Source: an uncultured Saprospiraceae bacterium
GTDB lineage: Bacteria > Bacteroidota > Bacteroidia > Chitinophagales > Saprospiraceae
Direction: 5' to 3'
DNA length: 64,000 nt
NCBI GenBank assembly: GCA_938015595.1
Contig: CALLPI010000008.1
Span: 248,001 to 312,000 of the forward strand
Shown one piece after another: positions 52,106 through 61,776 of the stretch (position 1 is its first letter; each line of letters begins with the position of its first letter). The notes under the pieces were generated by a model. The model made no database searches. It had not been told where the DNA came from and worked only from the letters and a program-made list of their open reading frames with translations. Both the position numbers and the translations under genes were made by a program.

Positions 52106-53334
52106 AATTGACCGTTGCTGAAAAAATACTTTCTCTTAAAAGCGACCGACAAGCCCGCGCCGGCGAGATCGTCATTGCCCAAGTGGATGGCGCCATGGCC
52201 ACCGATACCACTGCGCCCCTTGCTATTAAAGCCTTTGAAGAAATGGGCGGCCAGCAGGTGTGGGATGCGGCGCGCTTTGCCTTGGTCATAGACCACGCCG
52301 CTCCGGCGCCCAATGAACGCATTGCCAACCTACACTACACGATGAGAGCATTTGCTGCCCAGCAAGGCGTACATTTTTTTGAGATTGGTCAGGGTATTTG
52401 CCACCAGTTGATGATAGAAAAGCAGTTGGTCAGGCCAGGTAATTTGTTCGTAGGGGCAGACTCTCACACCTCTACCTATGGGGCAGTGGGCGCCATGGCC
52501 TGCGGCATAGGCAGCACCGATCTAGCCGCCGTCATGCTCACTGGCAAAATCTGGCTCAAGACTCCCCGCTCCATTCGCATTACCTGCCATGGGCCGTTGC
52601 CGGCCGGTGTACATCCCAAAGATTTGATACTTTTTCTCACGGGGCGCATAGGAATTTCGGGCGCTACATACCAGTCGGTGGAATTTGACGGCGACACCTT
52701 CGCGTATATGACCTTGGCTGGACGTATGTGCGTGGCCAATATGCTGGCCGAAATGGGCGCCAAGACGGGTTTTATACATCCTGCCGGCCTGACGCTGGAC
52801 TACCCGTTCGAGCCGCTCTGGGCCGATGAGGGCGCATCCTACGCCGCTGCCTTTGAGTATGACGTGTCGCAGCTGCAACCGCAGATTGCTGCGCCGGAGT
52901 CGCCCGACAATGTGAGCGACATCACCCCGCACCTGGGTAAGCCTATTCACTATGCCTTTATTGGTACTTGTGGCAATGGCCGCCTGGAAGACCTACGCGC
53001 TGCTGCCGAGGTAGTGCAAGGCAAGAAAATTAAGCCGGGCGTGCGTTTTGTGATCGCCCCCGCCTCTAAGAGTGTACTGCTTGATGCCATGCTCGATGGC
53101 ACAGCATATACATTGGTAGAAGCCGGCGCCACCATTATAAGCCCTGGTTGCGGCCCTTGCGTAGGTACTCATGAAGGAGTACCCGCTGACGGTGAGCGCG
53201 TCATTTCGGCAGCAAACCGCAACTTCCGTGGTCGTATGGGCAATCCCCGTGCCGAAATTTACCTTGCTGCGCCAGCTACAGTGGCTGCCTCGGCCATCGC
53301 CGGCGAAATTACTCATCCTAAATACCTGCTCTGA
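52102..53334 (+). CDS. second aconitase-superfamily large subunit (LeuC-like)
   Basis: 410 residues from the ATG at 52102 overlapping the lyase stop. Cluster cysteines are in FIGTCGNGRLEDL and SPGCGPCVGTHEG; ADSHTSTYGAVGAMACGIGS is the conserved substrate region. It is clearly homologous to the 45820-47082 protein but well diverged, and no small subunit is next to it; it could share the single LeuD-like subunit at 45268 or use one outside the window. It is followed three bases later by a transporter gene. Confidence 0.88.
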   Translation: MKLTVAEKILSLKSDRQARAGEIVIAQVDGAMATDTTAPLAIKAFEEMGGQQVWDAARFALVIDHAAPAPNERIANLHYTMRAFAAQQGVHFFEIGQGICHQLMIEKQLVRPGNLFVGADSHTSTYGAVGAMACGIGSTDLAAVMLTGKIWLKTPRSIRITCHGPLPAGVHPKDLILFLTGRIGISGATYQSVEFDGDTFAYMTLAGRMCVANMLAEMGAKTGFIHPAGLTLDYPFEPLWADEGASYAAAFEYDVSQLQPQIAAPESPDNVSDITPHLGKPIHYAFIGTCGNGRLEDLRAAAEVVQGKKIKPGVRFVIAPASKSVLLDAMLDGTAYTLVEAGATIISPGCGPCVGTHEGVPADGERVISAANRNFRGRMGNPRAEIYLAAPATVAASAIAGEITHPKYLL

Positions 53335-53337
53335 GCC

Positions 53338-54555
53338 ATGCAAGCTACCAAACGACAGGTTGCTTTAGCCATCATTGCCTCTGCCCTGGGTTTTTTTGTG
53401 GATTTGTACGACATTATCATCGTAAGCATTGTGCGCCGGGCCAGCTTATTGGGAGTTGGTGTGCCGGAATCGGAGTTGCTATCTAAAGGCGTGTGGTTGC
53501 TCAACGTACAGATGGCCGGTATGCTCACCGGCGGGTTTATCTGGGGCATTATTGGTGATCGCTTCGGGCGGCTGTCGGTGTTGTTTGGGTCTATCTTGCT
53601 GTATTCCAGTACTACATTTGCCAACGCGTACGTAGGCAGCTACGACTGGTATCTCGCGCTACGCTTCCTGGCTGGCGTAGGGTTGGCTGGTGAGTTGGGG
53701 GCTGCCATTACGCTAGTGAGTGAGCAGATGCCGCAGCGCTGGCGCGGATTGGGGCCGGCTGTCATTGCCTCGTGCGGCATGTTGGGCGCTATTTTCGGAG
53801 CGTATATCGGCGGGCGCTATTCCTGGCAGTTTACCTATCAATTGGGCGGCGTCATGGGGTTTGTGCTGATTCTGTTGCGCCTGGGCGTGGTAGAGTCGGG
53901 TATATATGAACGCACTAAGGCTATGACCAGCCGTCGGGGCGATCTGTCATTGCTCTGGAAGAAGAAAGGCTACTTGCTCAGGTACGTCAGTATTATATTG
54001 TTGGGGTTTCCAGGGTGGTTTGTCAATGGCGTAGTGATGACGTTTACGCCCGAGATAGCCAGAGCCATGGGCATGAGCCAGATACCTTCAGTAAGCACGG
54101 TATTTACTATGTTTTTCATTGGTTTTACTTTCGGAGACATGTCGTGTGGGGTGTTCAGCCAGTTTTTGCAGAGCCGTAAGAAGGCTATACTTTGGTATTT
54201 GTTGGTGTTTAGTGCCGGCATTGTGGCTTATTTTATCTGGGGTCGTACAACGCTCAGTCTTTACTACGGTCTGTTTATTTTGCTGGGTATCAGCGCAGGC
54301 TACACTATTGTGCTGCTAACGCTGGCGGCTGAGCAGTTTGGCGCCAACATTCGGGCTACGGTGACAACCTCGGCGCTCAATCTCATCCGCGGCTCTGTCA
54401 TTCCGCAAGCTACGCTCTTTAGCTGGCTTACGCTTTGGCTGGGTGCGGCATATTCGGCCATGATTGTAGGAGCCTTGTCCATTGGGTTGGCATTTTGGGC
54501 GCTGGGGAATCTGGAGGAGACCTTTCACAAGAACCTGGACTATGTAGAGGAGTAG
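53338..54555 (+). CDS. MFS transporter, metabolite:H+ symporter type
   Basis: 405 residues, about 12 membrane helices. The first helix has FFVDLYDIIIVS and loop 2-3 reads GDRFGRLSVLFGS, the MFS signature; RFLAGVGLAGELGAAITLVSEQMPQRWRG is the equivalent helix 4-5 segment of sugar/metabolite and aromatic-acid symporters. Cargo is probably an organic acid intermediate. Starting three bases after the aconitase-type gene, it is part of the same operon. Confidence 0.88.
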   Translation: MQATKRQVALAIIASALGFFVDLYDIIIVSIVRRASLLGVGVPESELLSKGVWLLNVQMAGMLTGGFIWGIIGDRFGRLSVLFGSILLYSSTTFANAYVGSYDWYLALRFLAGVGLAGELGAAITLVSEQMPQRWRGLGPAVIASCGMLGAIFGAYIGGRYSWQFTYQLGGVMGFVLILLRLGVVESGIYERTKAMTSRRGDLSLLWKKKGYLLRYVSIILLGFPGWFVNGVVMTFTPEIARAMGMSQIPSVSTVFTMFFIGFTFGDMSCGVFSQFLQSRKKAILWYLLVFSAGIVAYFIWGRTTLSLYYGLFILLGISAGYTIVLLTLAAEQFGANIRATVTTSALNLIRGSVIPQATLFSWLTLWLGAAYSAMIVGALSIGLAFWALGNLEETFHKNLDYVEE

Positions 54556-54709
54556 GAAAGGAGATCGCGGATTAGATAGATCAGAAAGGCCGCGTTTTGG
54601 CTGGAGACCAGTACATAGGCACAGGCCATCCGAAAGGCCAGGCCGAAAGAAGAAGCCAACATTACGGTATTTATTGTTTTCAAGCTTCGCAAAAAATTCA
54701 AAACCTGAT

Positions 54710-56815
54710 ATGAATTCTCAGTTGCCTTCATCCTCTGCCTCCAGGTACAAACTTGGTATAGACATCGGTGGCACCTTCACTGACCTCGTGTTGCTGGATG
54801 AAGCAGGCGGCCAAGTTACCTTTGCTAAAACGCTGACTACCTACCCCGACCCCACCGAGGGCATTCTCAATGGCGTGCAAGAAATACTGCAAAAAACCAA
54901 CTTGCCGGCTCATACCATTGGTACGATTGTGCATGGCACCACACTGGTGACCAACGCTGTTATCGAGCGCAAGGGCGCCAAAACAGCCGTCATCACTACT
55001 GCTGGCTTTGAGGATGTATTGGAGATAGGGCGTGAATTTCGCTACGACATCTACGACATCTTCTTGGAGATGCCGCGCCCGCTGGCGCCTCGCAACCTGC
55101 GCTTTGGCGTGCCAGAGCGCCTCGATAAGGCTGGGCAGGTGCTCACGCCATTGCAGGAGAGCGCCATTGCCGAAGTAGCCGAGCGCATGGTCAGAGCCGG
55201 TGTGCAGTCGGTAGCGGTGTGTTTCCTTCATGCCTTTGCCAATCCAGTACACGAGCAAGCCGTAGCTCATTACATAGACAAACACTACCCTCATCTATAC
55301 TACAGCCTGTCGTCGGACATCATGCCGGAGATACGCGAATATGAGCGCACCTCGGCCACTGTCATGAACGCCTACGTGCAGCCCCTAACTGACCACTACT
55401 TGCGCAATCTGGAGGCGAGGTTGCAAGCGCTCGGGCTGCACAGCGTCATCCACATCATGGTATCCAACGGCAGACTCACCACCGTAGAAGGTGCGCGTAA
55501 AGCACCGGTACAATTGCTGGAGAGCGGCCCTGCCGGTGGGGCTATGGCTGGAGTGTTTTTTGGCAAGTTGACTCACACGCCCAATCTGCTGGCTTTTGAC
55601 ATGGGCGGTACTACGGCCAAGGCTTGCCTTATTCATCAGTTTGCGCCCGAGATTACCCACCATTTTGAGGCAGCGCGGGTACGGCGCTTTAAGCGGGGCA
55701 GCGGGTTGCCGGTACGCATTCCTGTCATTGACCTCATTGAGATAGGCGCTGGCGGGGGTAGTATTGCCAGGGTTAATGAACTGGGCTTGCTGACAGTGGG
55801 GCCCGACAGCTCTTCCTCTCAGCCTGGGCCGGCCTGTTATGGGCGTGGCGGCCAGTGGCCTACCGTCACGGATGCCGACTTGGTATTGGGCTACCTGGAT
55901 GCCCGTTATTTCTTGGGTGGCGCCATGCCGCTACACGTTGATCTGGCCCGTGAAGCCATCCGGCAACACATAGCCGAGCCGCTGGGCGTCAGCGTGGAAC
56001 AAGCAGCCATGGGCATTCACCGAGTGGTGAACGAAAATATGGCTAATGCAGCCCGTGTGCACATTCTGGAGCACGGGCTTGACCCTCGCAAGTTTCACAT
56101 GATGGGCTTTGGCGGTGCCGGTCCAGTGCATGCCTTCCAGGTGGCTCGCCTACTGCGCCTGTCTCGGCTCATTGTGCCGGTGGGCGCTGGGGTCACTTCT
56201 GCATTGGGCTTTTTGGTGGCACCAGTGGCGGCAGAGCATATACAGAGCTATGTTTCGGTGCTGGAGCGTATGGACTGGGGCAAGGTCAATGCCATGCTGG
56301 GTGCCCTTGAACAGAAGGGGCTGGACTTCCTGCGCCATGCGGGGGTTAGCCCTGATACGGCTACCATCACCCGTATGGTGGATATGCGCTATCTTGGCCA
56401 GGGGCATGAAGTGACAGTAGCTTTTCCGCTGGGACAACTTTCTGCCAGCCACGTGCCACATATCGAGCGCGCTTTTCAACAAGTGTATGAGCAACGCTAT
56501 GGGCGCAATATTGCCGACATTCCTCTTGAAACTGTGACCTGGCGCGTGACAGTTAGCGCCCCGACACCCACAAGCCACATAGCGCAAGCTGTGCCGCGCA
56601 TCAGTACTGACGGTGCATTGAAAGGCCGCCGCATAGCATGGTTCCCTGAGTGCGCCCAACCGATGGATATCCCTGTGTACGATCGCTATGCGCTTGCACC
56701 AGGCGATGCCATTGTTGGTCCAGCTATTGTAGAGGAGGCTGAATCCACCACGGTAGTTGGCCCAGACAGCCGTCTTGAGGTTGATTCTTTCAAAAATCTT
56801 GTGATCTACTTATGA
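54710..56815 (+). CDS. hyuA: hydantoinase/oxoprolinase family subunit A
   Basis: 701 residues from the ATG at 54710 (a longer frame starts at 54674). The N-terminal actin-like ATP-binding part has KLGIDIGGTFTDLVLLD and HGTTLVTNAVIERKG; a second phosphate loop is FDMGGTTAKACL; the rest matches HyuA/acetone carboxylase beta-like proteins. The family uses ATP to open hydantoin, oxoproline or similar lactams, or to activate ketones for carboxylation. With HyuB overlapping by four bases it forms the usual heteromer. The 154-base gap before it has no obvious promoter. Confidence 0.92.
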   Translation: MNSQLPSSSASRYKLGIDIGGTFTDLVLLDEAGGQVTFAKTLTTYPDPTEGILNGVQEILQKTNLPAHTIGTIVHGTTLVTNAVIERKGAKTAVITTAGFEDVLEIGREFRYDIYDIFLEMPRPLAPRNLRFGVPERLDKAGQVLTPLQESAIAEVAERMVRAGVQSVAVCFLHAFANPVHEQAVAHYIDKHYPHLYYSLSSDIMPEIREYERTSATVMNAYVQPLTDHYLRNLEARLQALGLHSVIHIMVSNGRLTTVEGARKAPVQLLESGPAGGAMAGVFFGKLTHTPNLLAFDMGGTTAKACLIHQFAPEITHHFEAARVRRFKRGSGLPVRIPVIDLIEIGAGGGSIARVNELGLLTVGPDSSSSQPGPACYGRGGQWPTVTDADLVLGYLDARYFLGGAMPLHVDLAREAIRQHIAEPLGVSVEQAAMGIHRVVNENMANAARVHILEHGLDPRKFHMMGFGGAGPVHAFQVARLLRLSRLIVPVGAGVTSALGFLVAPVAAEHIQSYVSVLERMDWGKVNAMLGALEQKGLDFLRHAGVSPDTATITRMVDMRYLGQGHEVTVAFPLGQLSASHVPHIERAFQQVYEQRYGRNIADIPLETVTWRVTVSAPTPTSHIAQAVPRISTDGALKGRRIAWFPECAQPMDIPVYDRYALAPGDAIVGPAIVEEAESTTVVGPDSRLEVDSFKNLVIYL

Positions 56816-58449
56816 CAAATGCTATGCTTGCTCCAACAGCCTTGGATGCGGTAACGTTGAGCATTCTTTGGTCAAGACTCATTTCCATAGTGGACGAAGC
56901 GGGCGTCACGCTTCAACGCACGGCTTTCTCCACTGTCACGCGGGAGTCTAATGATTTTGCCGTGGTGCTCTTGGATAGCCAGGGGCGCTCCTTGGCGCAA
57001 TCCAGCGTGAGTGTACCTTCTTTTTTGGGCGTACTACCCATGCTGGTCAAAGCGCTGCTTCAAGATTATTTCCCGCCCGAAACCTGGCAAGAAGGCGATG
57101 TAGTGATGACCAACGACCCCTGGCTTTGCGCCGGTCACAAACCCGATATTGGCATTGTGTCTCCTATTTTTTACAGGGGGCGCCTCATCGGGTTCATCGG
57201 CACTATTGCTCACTCTCCTGATATGGGCGGCGCGCTCTGGGGCGCTGGTGCGCGCGACCTCTACGAGGAAGGTCTCATGGTACCGCCTACCAAGCTGATG
57301 GAAGCTGGCCGACCTAACGAAACACTCTTTCGCATCATTGAAGCCAATGTGCGTGCCGCCCGCCAAACGCTTGGCGACATCCGCGCCCAAATAGCTGCTA
57401 ACGAACAGGGCATCCGTTCGCTGCAGCAACTCTTGGAGGAGAATGGCCTGGAGGACCTTGATGCCTTGGGCGAACAGATCATTCAGGCCACCGAAAAAGC
57501 CATGCGCAAAGCTATTGCCGAGGCGCCTGACGGCGTCTATACATATACCTACGATGCTGACGGCGACGGCCTCCGAGAACCTGTGCGCTTGCAAGCTACC
57601 GTAACCATACAAGGCGATAGTATCCTGGTGGACTGGGCTGGCTCCTCGCCTGCGCATTACCTGGCCATCAACGCTGTGATGAATTACACCTACGCCTACA
57701 CTGCTTACCCCATTAAATGTGCGTTTAGCCCGGAAGTGCCCAACAACGAAGGTGCTTTTCGCCCCATCCGTGTCACTGCACCCAAAGGCTCGCTGCTCAA
57801 TGCTCAGAAGCCTTCACCGCTGGGCGGGCGCAACATTACCGGCAATATCCTGCACGCTGCCGTGTTTGGCGCTCTGGCGCAAGCCGTACCCGACAAGGTG
57901 CAGGCTGACTGTGGTAGCGCCTGCTGGTGCATAGTGCTCAATGGTCGCCACGATGATGGTCGCGAGTACGTGGAATACTTCTTTCTCAACGGCGGCTACG
58001 GCGCCCGCCCCGACCGCGACGGCGAGCATGTACTTAGCTTCCCCACCAATGTGGCCAACGTACCAGTGGAAGTACTAGAAAACAGCGCCCCTATACTTGT
58101 TACTCGCAAAACACTGGCCAATGATTCGGCGGGCAGGGGCAAGTTTCGCGGCGGGTTGGGGCAGGTATTTGCTTTCAGGAACATCGGCCAGGCGCCTATC
58201 CAGATTTCCATCCTTACCGAAAAAACCATCACCCGTGCCCATGGGCTGCTCGGCGGCGAGCACGGCGCTTACGGCAAGCTCGAAATCATACCACCTCGGC
58301 CTTTGCCACCCAAGGGGCTGGACAAACTCTACCCAGGCGAAGAAATCATCCTTACCTTGCCAGGTGCAGGCGGATATGGTCCGCCTGAACAAAGAAAACC
58401 CGAGCAGGTTGAATGGGATATAGCCATGGGATATTTTTCCCGATGGTGA
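56812..58449 (+). CDS. hyuB: hydantoinase/oxoprolinase family subunit B
   Basis: 545 residues. Family hallmarks are SIVDEAGVTLQRTAFSTVTRES, MTNDPWLCAGHKPDI, GFIGTIAHSPDMGG with metal-ligand type residues, and GGLGQVFAFRN near the end; GGYGPP at the C-terminus is also typical. It is the catalytic partner of HyuA, and the ATGA overlap couples their translation. Lactamase, imidase-like or carboxylase chemistry cannot be separated by sequence alone. It is the last gene before a new promoter at 58506. Confidence 0.92.
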   Translation: MTNAMLAPTALDAVTLSILWSRLISIVDEAGVTLQRTAFSTVTRESNDFAVVLLDSQGRSLAQSSVSVPSFLGVLPMLVKALLQDYFPPETWQEGDVVMTNDPWLCAGHKPDIGIVSPIFYRGRLIGFIGTIAHSPDMGGALWGAGARDLYEEGLMVPPTKLMEAGRPNETLFRIIEANVRAARQTLGDIRAQIAANEQGIRSLQQLLEENGLEDLDALGEQIIQATEKAMRKAIAEAPDGVYTYTYDADGDGLREPVRLQATVTIQGDSILVDWAGSSPAHYLAINAVMNYTYAYTAYPIKCAFSPEVPNNEGAFRPIRVTAPKGSLLNAQKPSPLGGRNITGNILHAAVFGALAQAVPDKVQADCGSACWCIVLNGRHDDGREYVEYFFLNGGYGARPDRDGEHVLSFPTNVANVPVEVLENSAPILVTRKTLANDSAGRGKFRGGLGQVFAFRNIGQAPIQISILTEKTITRAHGLLGGEHGAYGKLEIIPPRPLPPKGLDKLYPGEEIILTLPGAGGYGPPEQRKPEQVEWDIAMGYFSRW

Positions 58450-58505
58450 AAACGCCCTGCAAAAGCTAAGGTCAGCCGTCAGCAGCCCACAAAAAATGCT
58501 TGAAA

Positions 58506-58541
58506 ATAGTTAACTAAGTTAATTTATTTATTAACTTTGCG
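58506..58541 (+). promoter_or_regulatory. promoter/operator of the second catabolic transcription unit
   Basis: ATAGTTAACTAAGTTAATTT... ending TTAACTTTGCG. TAACTTTG (58532-58539) is a perfect -7 element 31 bases before the methyltransferase start. About 26 of 35 positions match the promoter at 47683-47717 with one base of gap, including the AGTTAA...TTAACT inverted arms. Confidence 0.6.
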
Positions 58542-58570
58542 CATAGTCGCTTAAAAAAGACATAGATGCC

Positions 58571-59761
58571 ATGAGTAGCCAACTTCCGCCGGTATGGAGC
58601 AAGATTGCTCGCCACGAGATGCTCCCCGAAACTACCCACGATGAACGAGCGCGGTTCAACTTCCTGGCGAACCTCAACAAGTTTCTCTCGGCCAGTGTAT
58701 CGCCAGGCAACAAAATCGCTTATGAACGGCGCGTGCGCCCCAGGTTCAAGCAGCAGCATGGCCGCGACTTCCAAACCCGCGATGAAGTGCGCCAGGCAAT
58801 GAAAACCGACCCGCACTACCAAACCTGGAGTGCCTTGCGCCGTAGCGCCATGGAAATGCGCCAGCAAGCGGGCCGCAGCCTCACGCTTCGCCAGGCCTAT
58901 GTGCTGGCTGCCAAAGCCCAACAACTCAGCGCTCGTCAGCCGCACACCCTTCGGCTCGACCCTTCCGTGAAGCCACCGCCCTACCTGGCTGCAGTGGACA
59001 ACCACCTCATGCCTGGAAGCTATCATACCGAGCTCATAGAGGGCGATGTGAGCGCTGCTGCCAATTATGATGCCGGCCTATTCGTGACTACTGGTGGTAT
59101 GCTGGGGCGGCTCAACGATGGCGGTGGCAAAGCCATAGCCAAGTGGCTGCGCGAGACACATCCAGACTTCCAGCCCAAGCACATCCTTGATATAGGCTGC
59201 GGCCTGGGGCACAATGTATTGCCCATAGCCCAGGCTTACCCCAATGCTAAGGTCATTGCCATTGACACCGGCGCGCCCATGCTGCGCTATGGCCATGCCC
59301 GCGCTCAGGCACTTGGCGTACACAACGTGGTATTCATGCAAATGGATGCCGCCAAGACCACCTTCGAAGATGAATCTTTTGACTGGATACAGACTACCAT
59401 GTTCCTCCACGAGACAGCGGGCAAAGCCATCTATGACATCATGCGCGAAATTCACCGCTTGCTAAAGCCCGGAGGCCTCACCCTGCACATTGAGCAGCCA
59501 CAGTACACCCCCGATATGGACCTCTATGAACAGTTTATCCGCGACTGGGACGCCTTCTACAACAACGAGCCGTTCTGGAGCAAAATGCATGACATTGACC
59601 CACTGGAACTCATGACATCTGCTGGCTTCAAAGCAGAGCATTTTATGCAGATCGGCGTCAGAGCCGTCAACGACCTGGACGATGGCAAAGCCAAAACTGA
59701 CGAACCTGAAGATCATGGCCGCACGCCAGTGTGGAACGTGTTTGGCGCCTGGAAAAAATGA
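58571..59761 (+). CDS. class I SAM-dependent methyltransferase with long N-terminal extension
   Basis: 396 residues from the ATG at 58571. The first 180 residues are helical and basic with no known domain; the C-terminal half is a Rossmann methyltransferase with ILDIGCGLGHN (about 205-215), a VIAIDTG acidic loop, and WIQTTMFLHETAG. It would methylate a small molecule, with the N-terminal part perhaps giving specificity or dimerisation. It is the first gene of the second unit and has its own promoter carrying the shared operator-like sequence. Confidence 0.83.
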   Translation: MSSQLPPVWSKIARHEMLPETTHDERARFNFLANLNKFLSASVSPGNKIAYERRVRPRFKQQHGRDFQTRDEVRQAMKTDPHYQTWSALRRSAMEMRQQAGRSLTLRQAYVLAAKAQQLSARQPHTLRLDPSVKPPPYLAAVDNHLMPGSYHTELIEGDVSAAANYDAGLFVTTGGMLGRLNDGGGKAIAKWLRETHPDFQPKHILDIGCGLGHNVLPIAQAYPNAKVIAIDTGAPMLRYGHARAQALGVHNVVFMQMDAAKTTFEDESFDWIQTTMFLHETAGKAIYDIMREIHRLLKPGGLTLHIEQPQYTPDMDLYEQFIRDWDAFYNNEPFWSKMHDIDPLELMTSAGFKAEHFMQIGVRAVNDLDDGKAKTDEPEDHGRTPVWNVFGAWKK

Positions 59762-59818
59762 GCATTTACTACACTGCAGTGCGCTGTGTACGCTTTGCAC
59801 GATCAAAATACCACATCC

Positions 59819-60178
59819 ATGGAACTCGACTATATAAACCTGGCAAGTGCCAAAGCCAAAGGGCAGCGCCCCTATTTTTTTGATGACCCTGCCGTGGAGC
59901 GCGTACTCAACATCACTATGGCTGTAGCTGGTGAACTGGCTGTCATGCACGAACGGCTCGACACCATAGAGCGCCTGCTGGAGTACAAAGGCCTGCTCTC
60001 CCGCAACGAAATAGACGCCTTCGTACCTGATGATACCGCCGCTGAACAGCGCCAACGCTGGCATGCCGAATACATTGCCCGCATTTTGCGCATCGTACAG
60101 CAAGAAATGGAAGCGCTGGCTCATCCTGAGCTCAACCAAGACGTAGCTGAAATTGCCGAACAAATGGCCTCCATGTGA
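59819..60178 (+). CDS. small uncharacterised helical protein
   Basis: 119 residues from ATG 59819 (a GTG at 59786 is an alternative). Mostly helical, with acidic character (DDPAVERVLNITMAVAGELAVMHERLDTIERLLE and a C-terminal EIAEQMAS). No family was recognised. The phrase YFFDDPAVERVLNI suggests a small accessory or subunit protein. Its stop overlaps the next start by one base, so it is co-translated with the SnoaL-like protein. Confidence 0.6.
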   Translation: MELDYINLASAKAKGQRPYFFDDPAVERVLNITMAVAGELAVMHERLDTIERLLEYKGLLSRNEIDAFVPDDTAAEQRQRWHAEYIARILRIVQQEMEALAHPELNQDVAEIAEQMASM

Positions 60179-60597
60179 TGACGCCTACTGCTACTGTCAA
60201 TGCTTTTTACCAGGCCATCATTGCCAAAGACGCGTCGGCTATCTGTAGCTACTACATGCCTGACGAACACACCTACGTGGTACTGGAAGGGCCGCGCCTG
60301 ACCACACGAGGCTTTGCCTTGATTGAAAAAGGCTGGCAAGACTTCTGCACCTCTGGGCTTTCGCTGCTGGCCATTGAGTGGACGGAGGGGCCGCTTGAGG
60401 AGGTTTGCACCGATATGGCCTGGGTGGCCGGTGTAATTCGCCTCCGGGTGGAGGTAAAACACCGGGTGTTTGAGCAGGTTTTTCGCGCCTCTTTCGTGTT
60501 GCGCAAATCAACCACCGAGTGGAAAATACGCCATGAGCACGTCTCTGGTGCCCTAGCCGACCCCTATGGCATTGGCGATTGGCTCAAGCAAAACTGA
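60178..60597 (+). CDS. SnoaL/NTF2-like protein
   Basis: 139 residues from the ATG at 60178. The opening TPTATVNAFYQAIIAKDASAIC and alternating strands (LEEVCTDMAWVAGVIRLRVEV, FRASFVLRKSTTEWKIRHEHVSG) give the SnoaL_3-type cone fold, shared by small ketosteroid-isomerase-like enzymes and non-enzymatic binders. A role in isomerising or hydrating a pathway intermediate is possible; no catalytic residues can be assigned. Confidence 0.75.
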   Translation: MTPTATVNAFYQAIIAKDASAICSYYMPDEHTYVVLEGPRLTTRGFALIEKGWQDFCTSGLSLLAIEWTEGPLEEVCTDMAWVAGVIRLRVEVKHRVFEQVFRASFVLRKSTTEWKIRHEHVSGALADPYGIGDWLKQN

Positions 60598-60603
60598 CGC
60601 GAT

Positions 60604-61725
60604 ATGAACAGGTTACTCATCAGTATCTGCTTTATCATAGGCTTGACGTGGCCCCCAGAGGCGCCGGCTCAGCCTCAGCCACCAGATACCGGCATTAGCG
60701 GCGTGTACGAAGTGGTGCTGGCAGTAGAAGACCTATCTTGGAGCTTTGCTTACTGGGCACAGTACGGCTTCCGCGTGGTGGACAGCGCCGCTCTCAACGA
60801 GGCACAGGCGCTCAAACTCTACGGCGTACCCAGCGCCCTGAAGAGCTACCGCCTGCAGAATGGCCTTATAGACAGTCACGGCTTGCTGCGCCTCATACAA
60901 TGGAGCAAGCCGCTCGGGCCAGGTGTAGGCTACAATGTGCCCGAAACCATTGGCTCGCGCATGGCAGTTATGAAAACCGATGACCTTTACCGACTCTACG
61001 ACCTTTATGTTTTTCTGCGCGATGAGAAAAAGGAACCCTGGCTGCCCACAGAACCCACAGTGGACGACCTCTTTGGCCTCAATAAAGGTGCCAAAGACTT
61101 CATCAATCGGCCGGTGCTCGTGCGCGAAAACGCAGTGTATGGCGCGTACTTCAACCATGTATTCTTTCAGCGCTACGGCTACGAGATTCCCGGCTATGGA
61201 ACAATTGACCCTGATACGCCGCTGAAGACCAGTGAGTTTACCCATCATGACTTCTTCATCAAAGCGCCGGATATGTCAGGTATTCAATACGTTGCCGATG
61301 TGCTGGGCTTCAGGGCAGAGCGCGAACCCGAAGTAAATGGCGACTGGCAAAAAGGCCCGCGCCAGGTATTCATGATGGAAAATGGCTACGCACATCTGTA
61401 CCAGGGGTTTGTATCGCCCAACAATATTTGTGGCAAGCTCAAGTTTTTTATCCCGTTGGGCGTGCGTCCTGACCGCTCTGCGCATCAGCGCCTCGGCGAG
61501 CTGGGCATTACCATGCACACGCTTTTTGCGCCTGACATCAGCAAGATTCATCGCACGGCCAGCCAGTACAAGGGGCTTGCAGCAACGCCCATTCAGTCCA
61601 ATGAGTTTGGCGAAAAATCCTTCGTGCTCCGGGACTCGGTCGGCATCACCTGGCAAATCATTGAAAAGAGCGATACCCAAAATAAACCGGTGAAAAAACT
61701 CGAATTTGTATGGACGAAGAATTAA
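60604..61725 (+). CDS. exported VOC (glyoxalase/dioxygenase fold) protein
   Basis: 373 residues with a signal peptide (MNRLLISICFIIGLTWPPEAPAQ). Two VOC-type beta-alpha-beta-beta-beta modules follow: the first from GVYEVVLAVEDLSWSFAYW, the second near HHDFFIKAPDMSGIQYVADVLGFRAE. VOC proteins are metal-dependent dioxygenases, isomerases or binding proteins and normally cytoplasmic, so export is unusual. It may cleave or bind the substrate outside the cytoplasm (inference). It starts six bases after the SnoaL-like gene. Confidence 0.72.
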   Translation: MNRLLISICFIIGLTWPPEAPAQPQPPDTGISGVYEVVLAVEDLSWSFAYWAQYGFRVVDSAALNEAQALKLYGVPSALKSYRLQNGLIDSHGLLRLIQWSKPLGPGVGYNVPETIGSRMAVMKTDDLYRLYDLYVFLRDEKKEPWLPTEPTVDDLFGLNKGAKDFINRPVLVRENAVYGAYFNHVFFQRYGYEIPGYGTIDPDTPLKTSEFTHHDFFIKAPDMSGIQYVADVLGFRAEREPEVNGDWQKGPRQVFMMENGYAHLYQGFVSPNNICGKLKFFIPLGVRPDRSAHQRLGELGITMHTLFAPDISKIHRTASQYKGLAATPIQSNEFGEKSFVLRDSVGITWQIIEKSDTQNKPVKKLEFVWTKN

Positions 61726-61776
61726 AGCCGCTCAGTTGTTTGTTTCACATCTACACTAAAAATATCCGCTTTGGTC

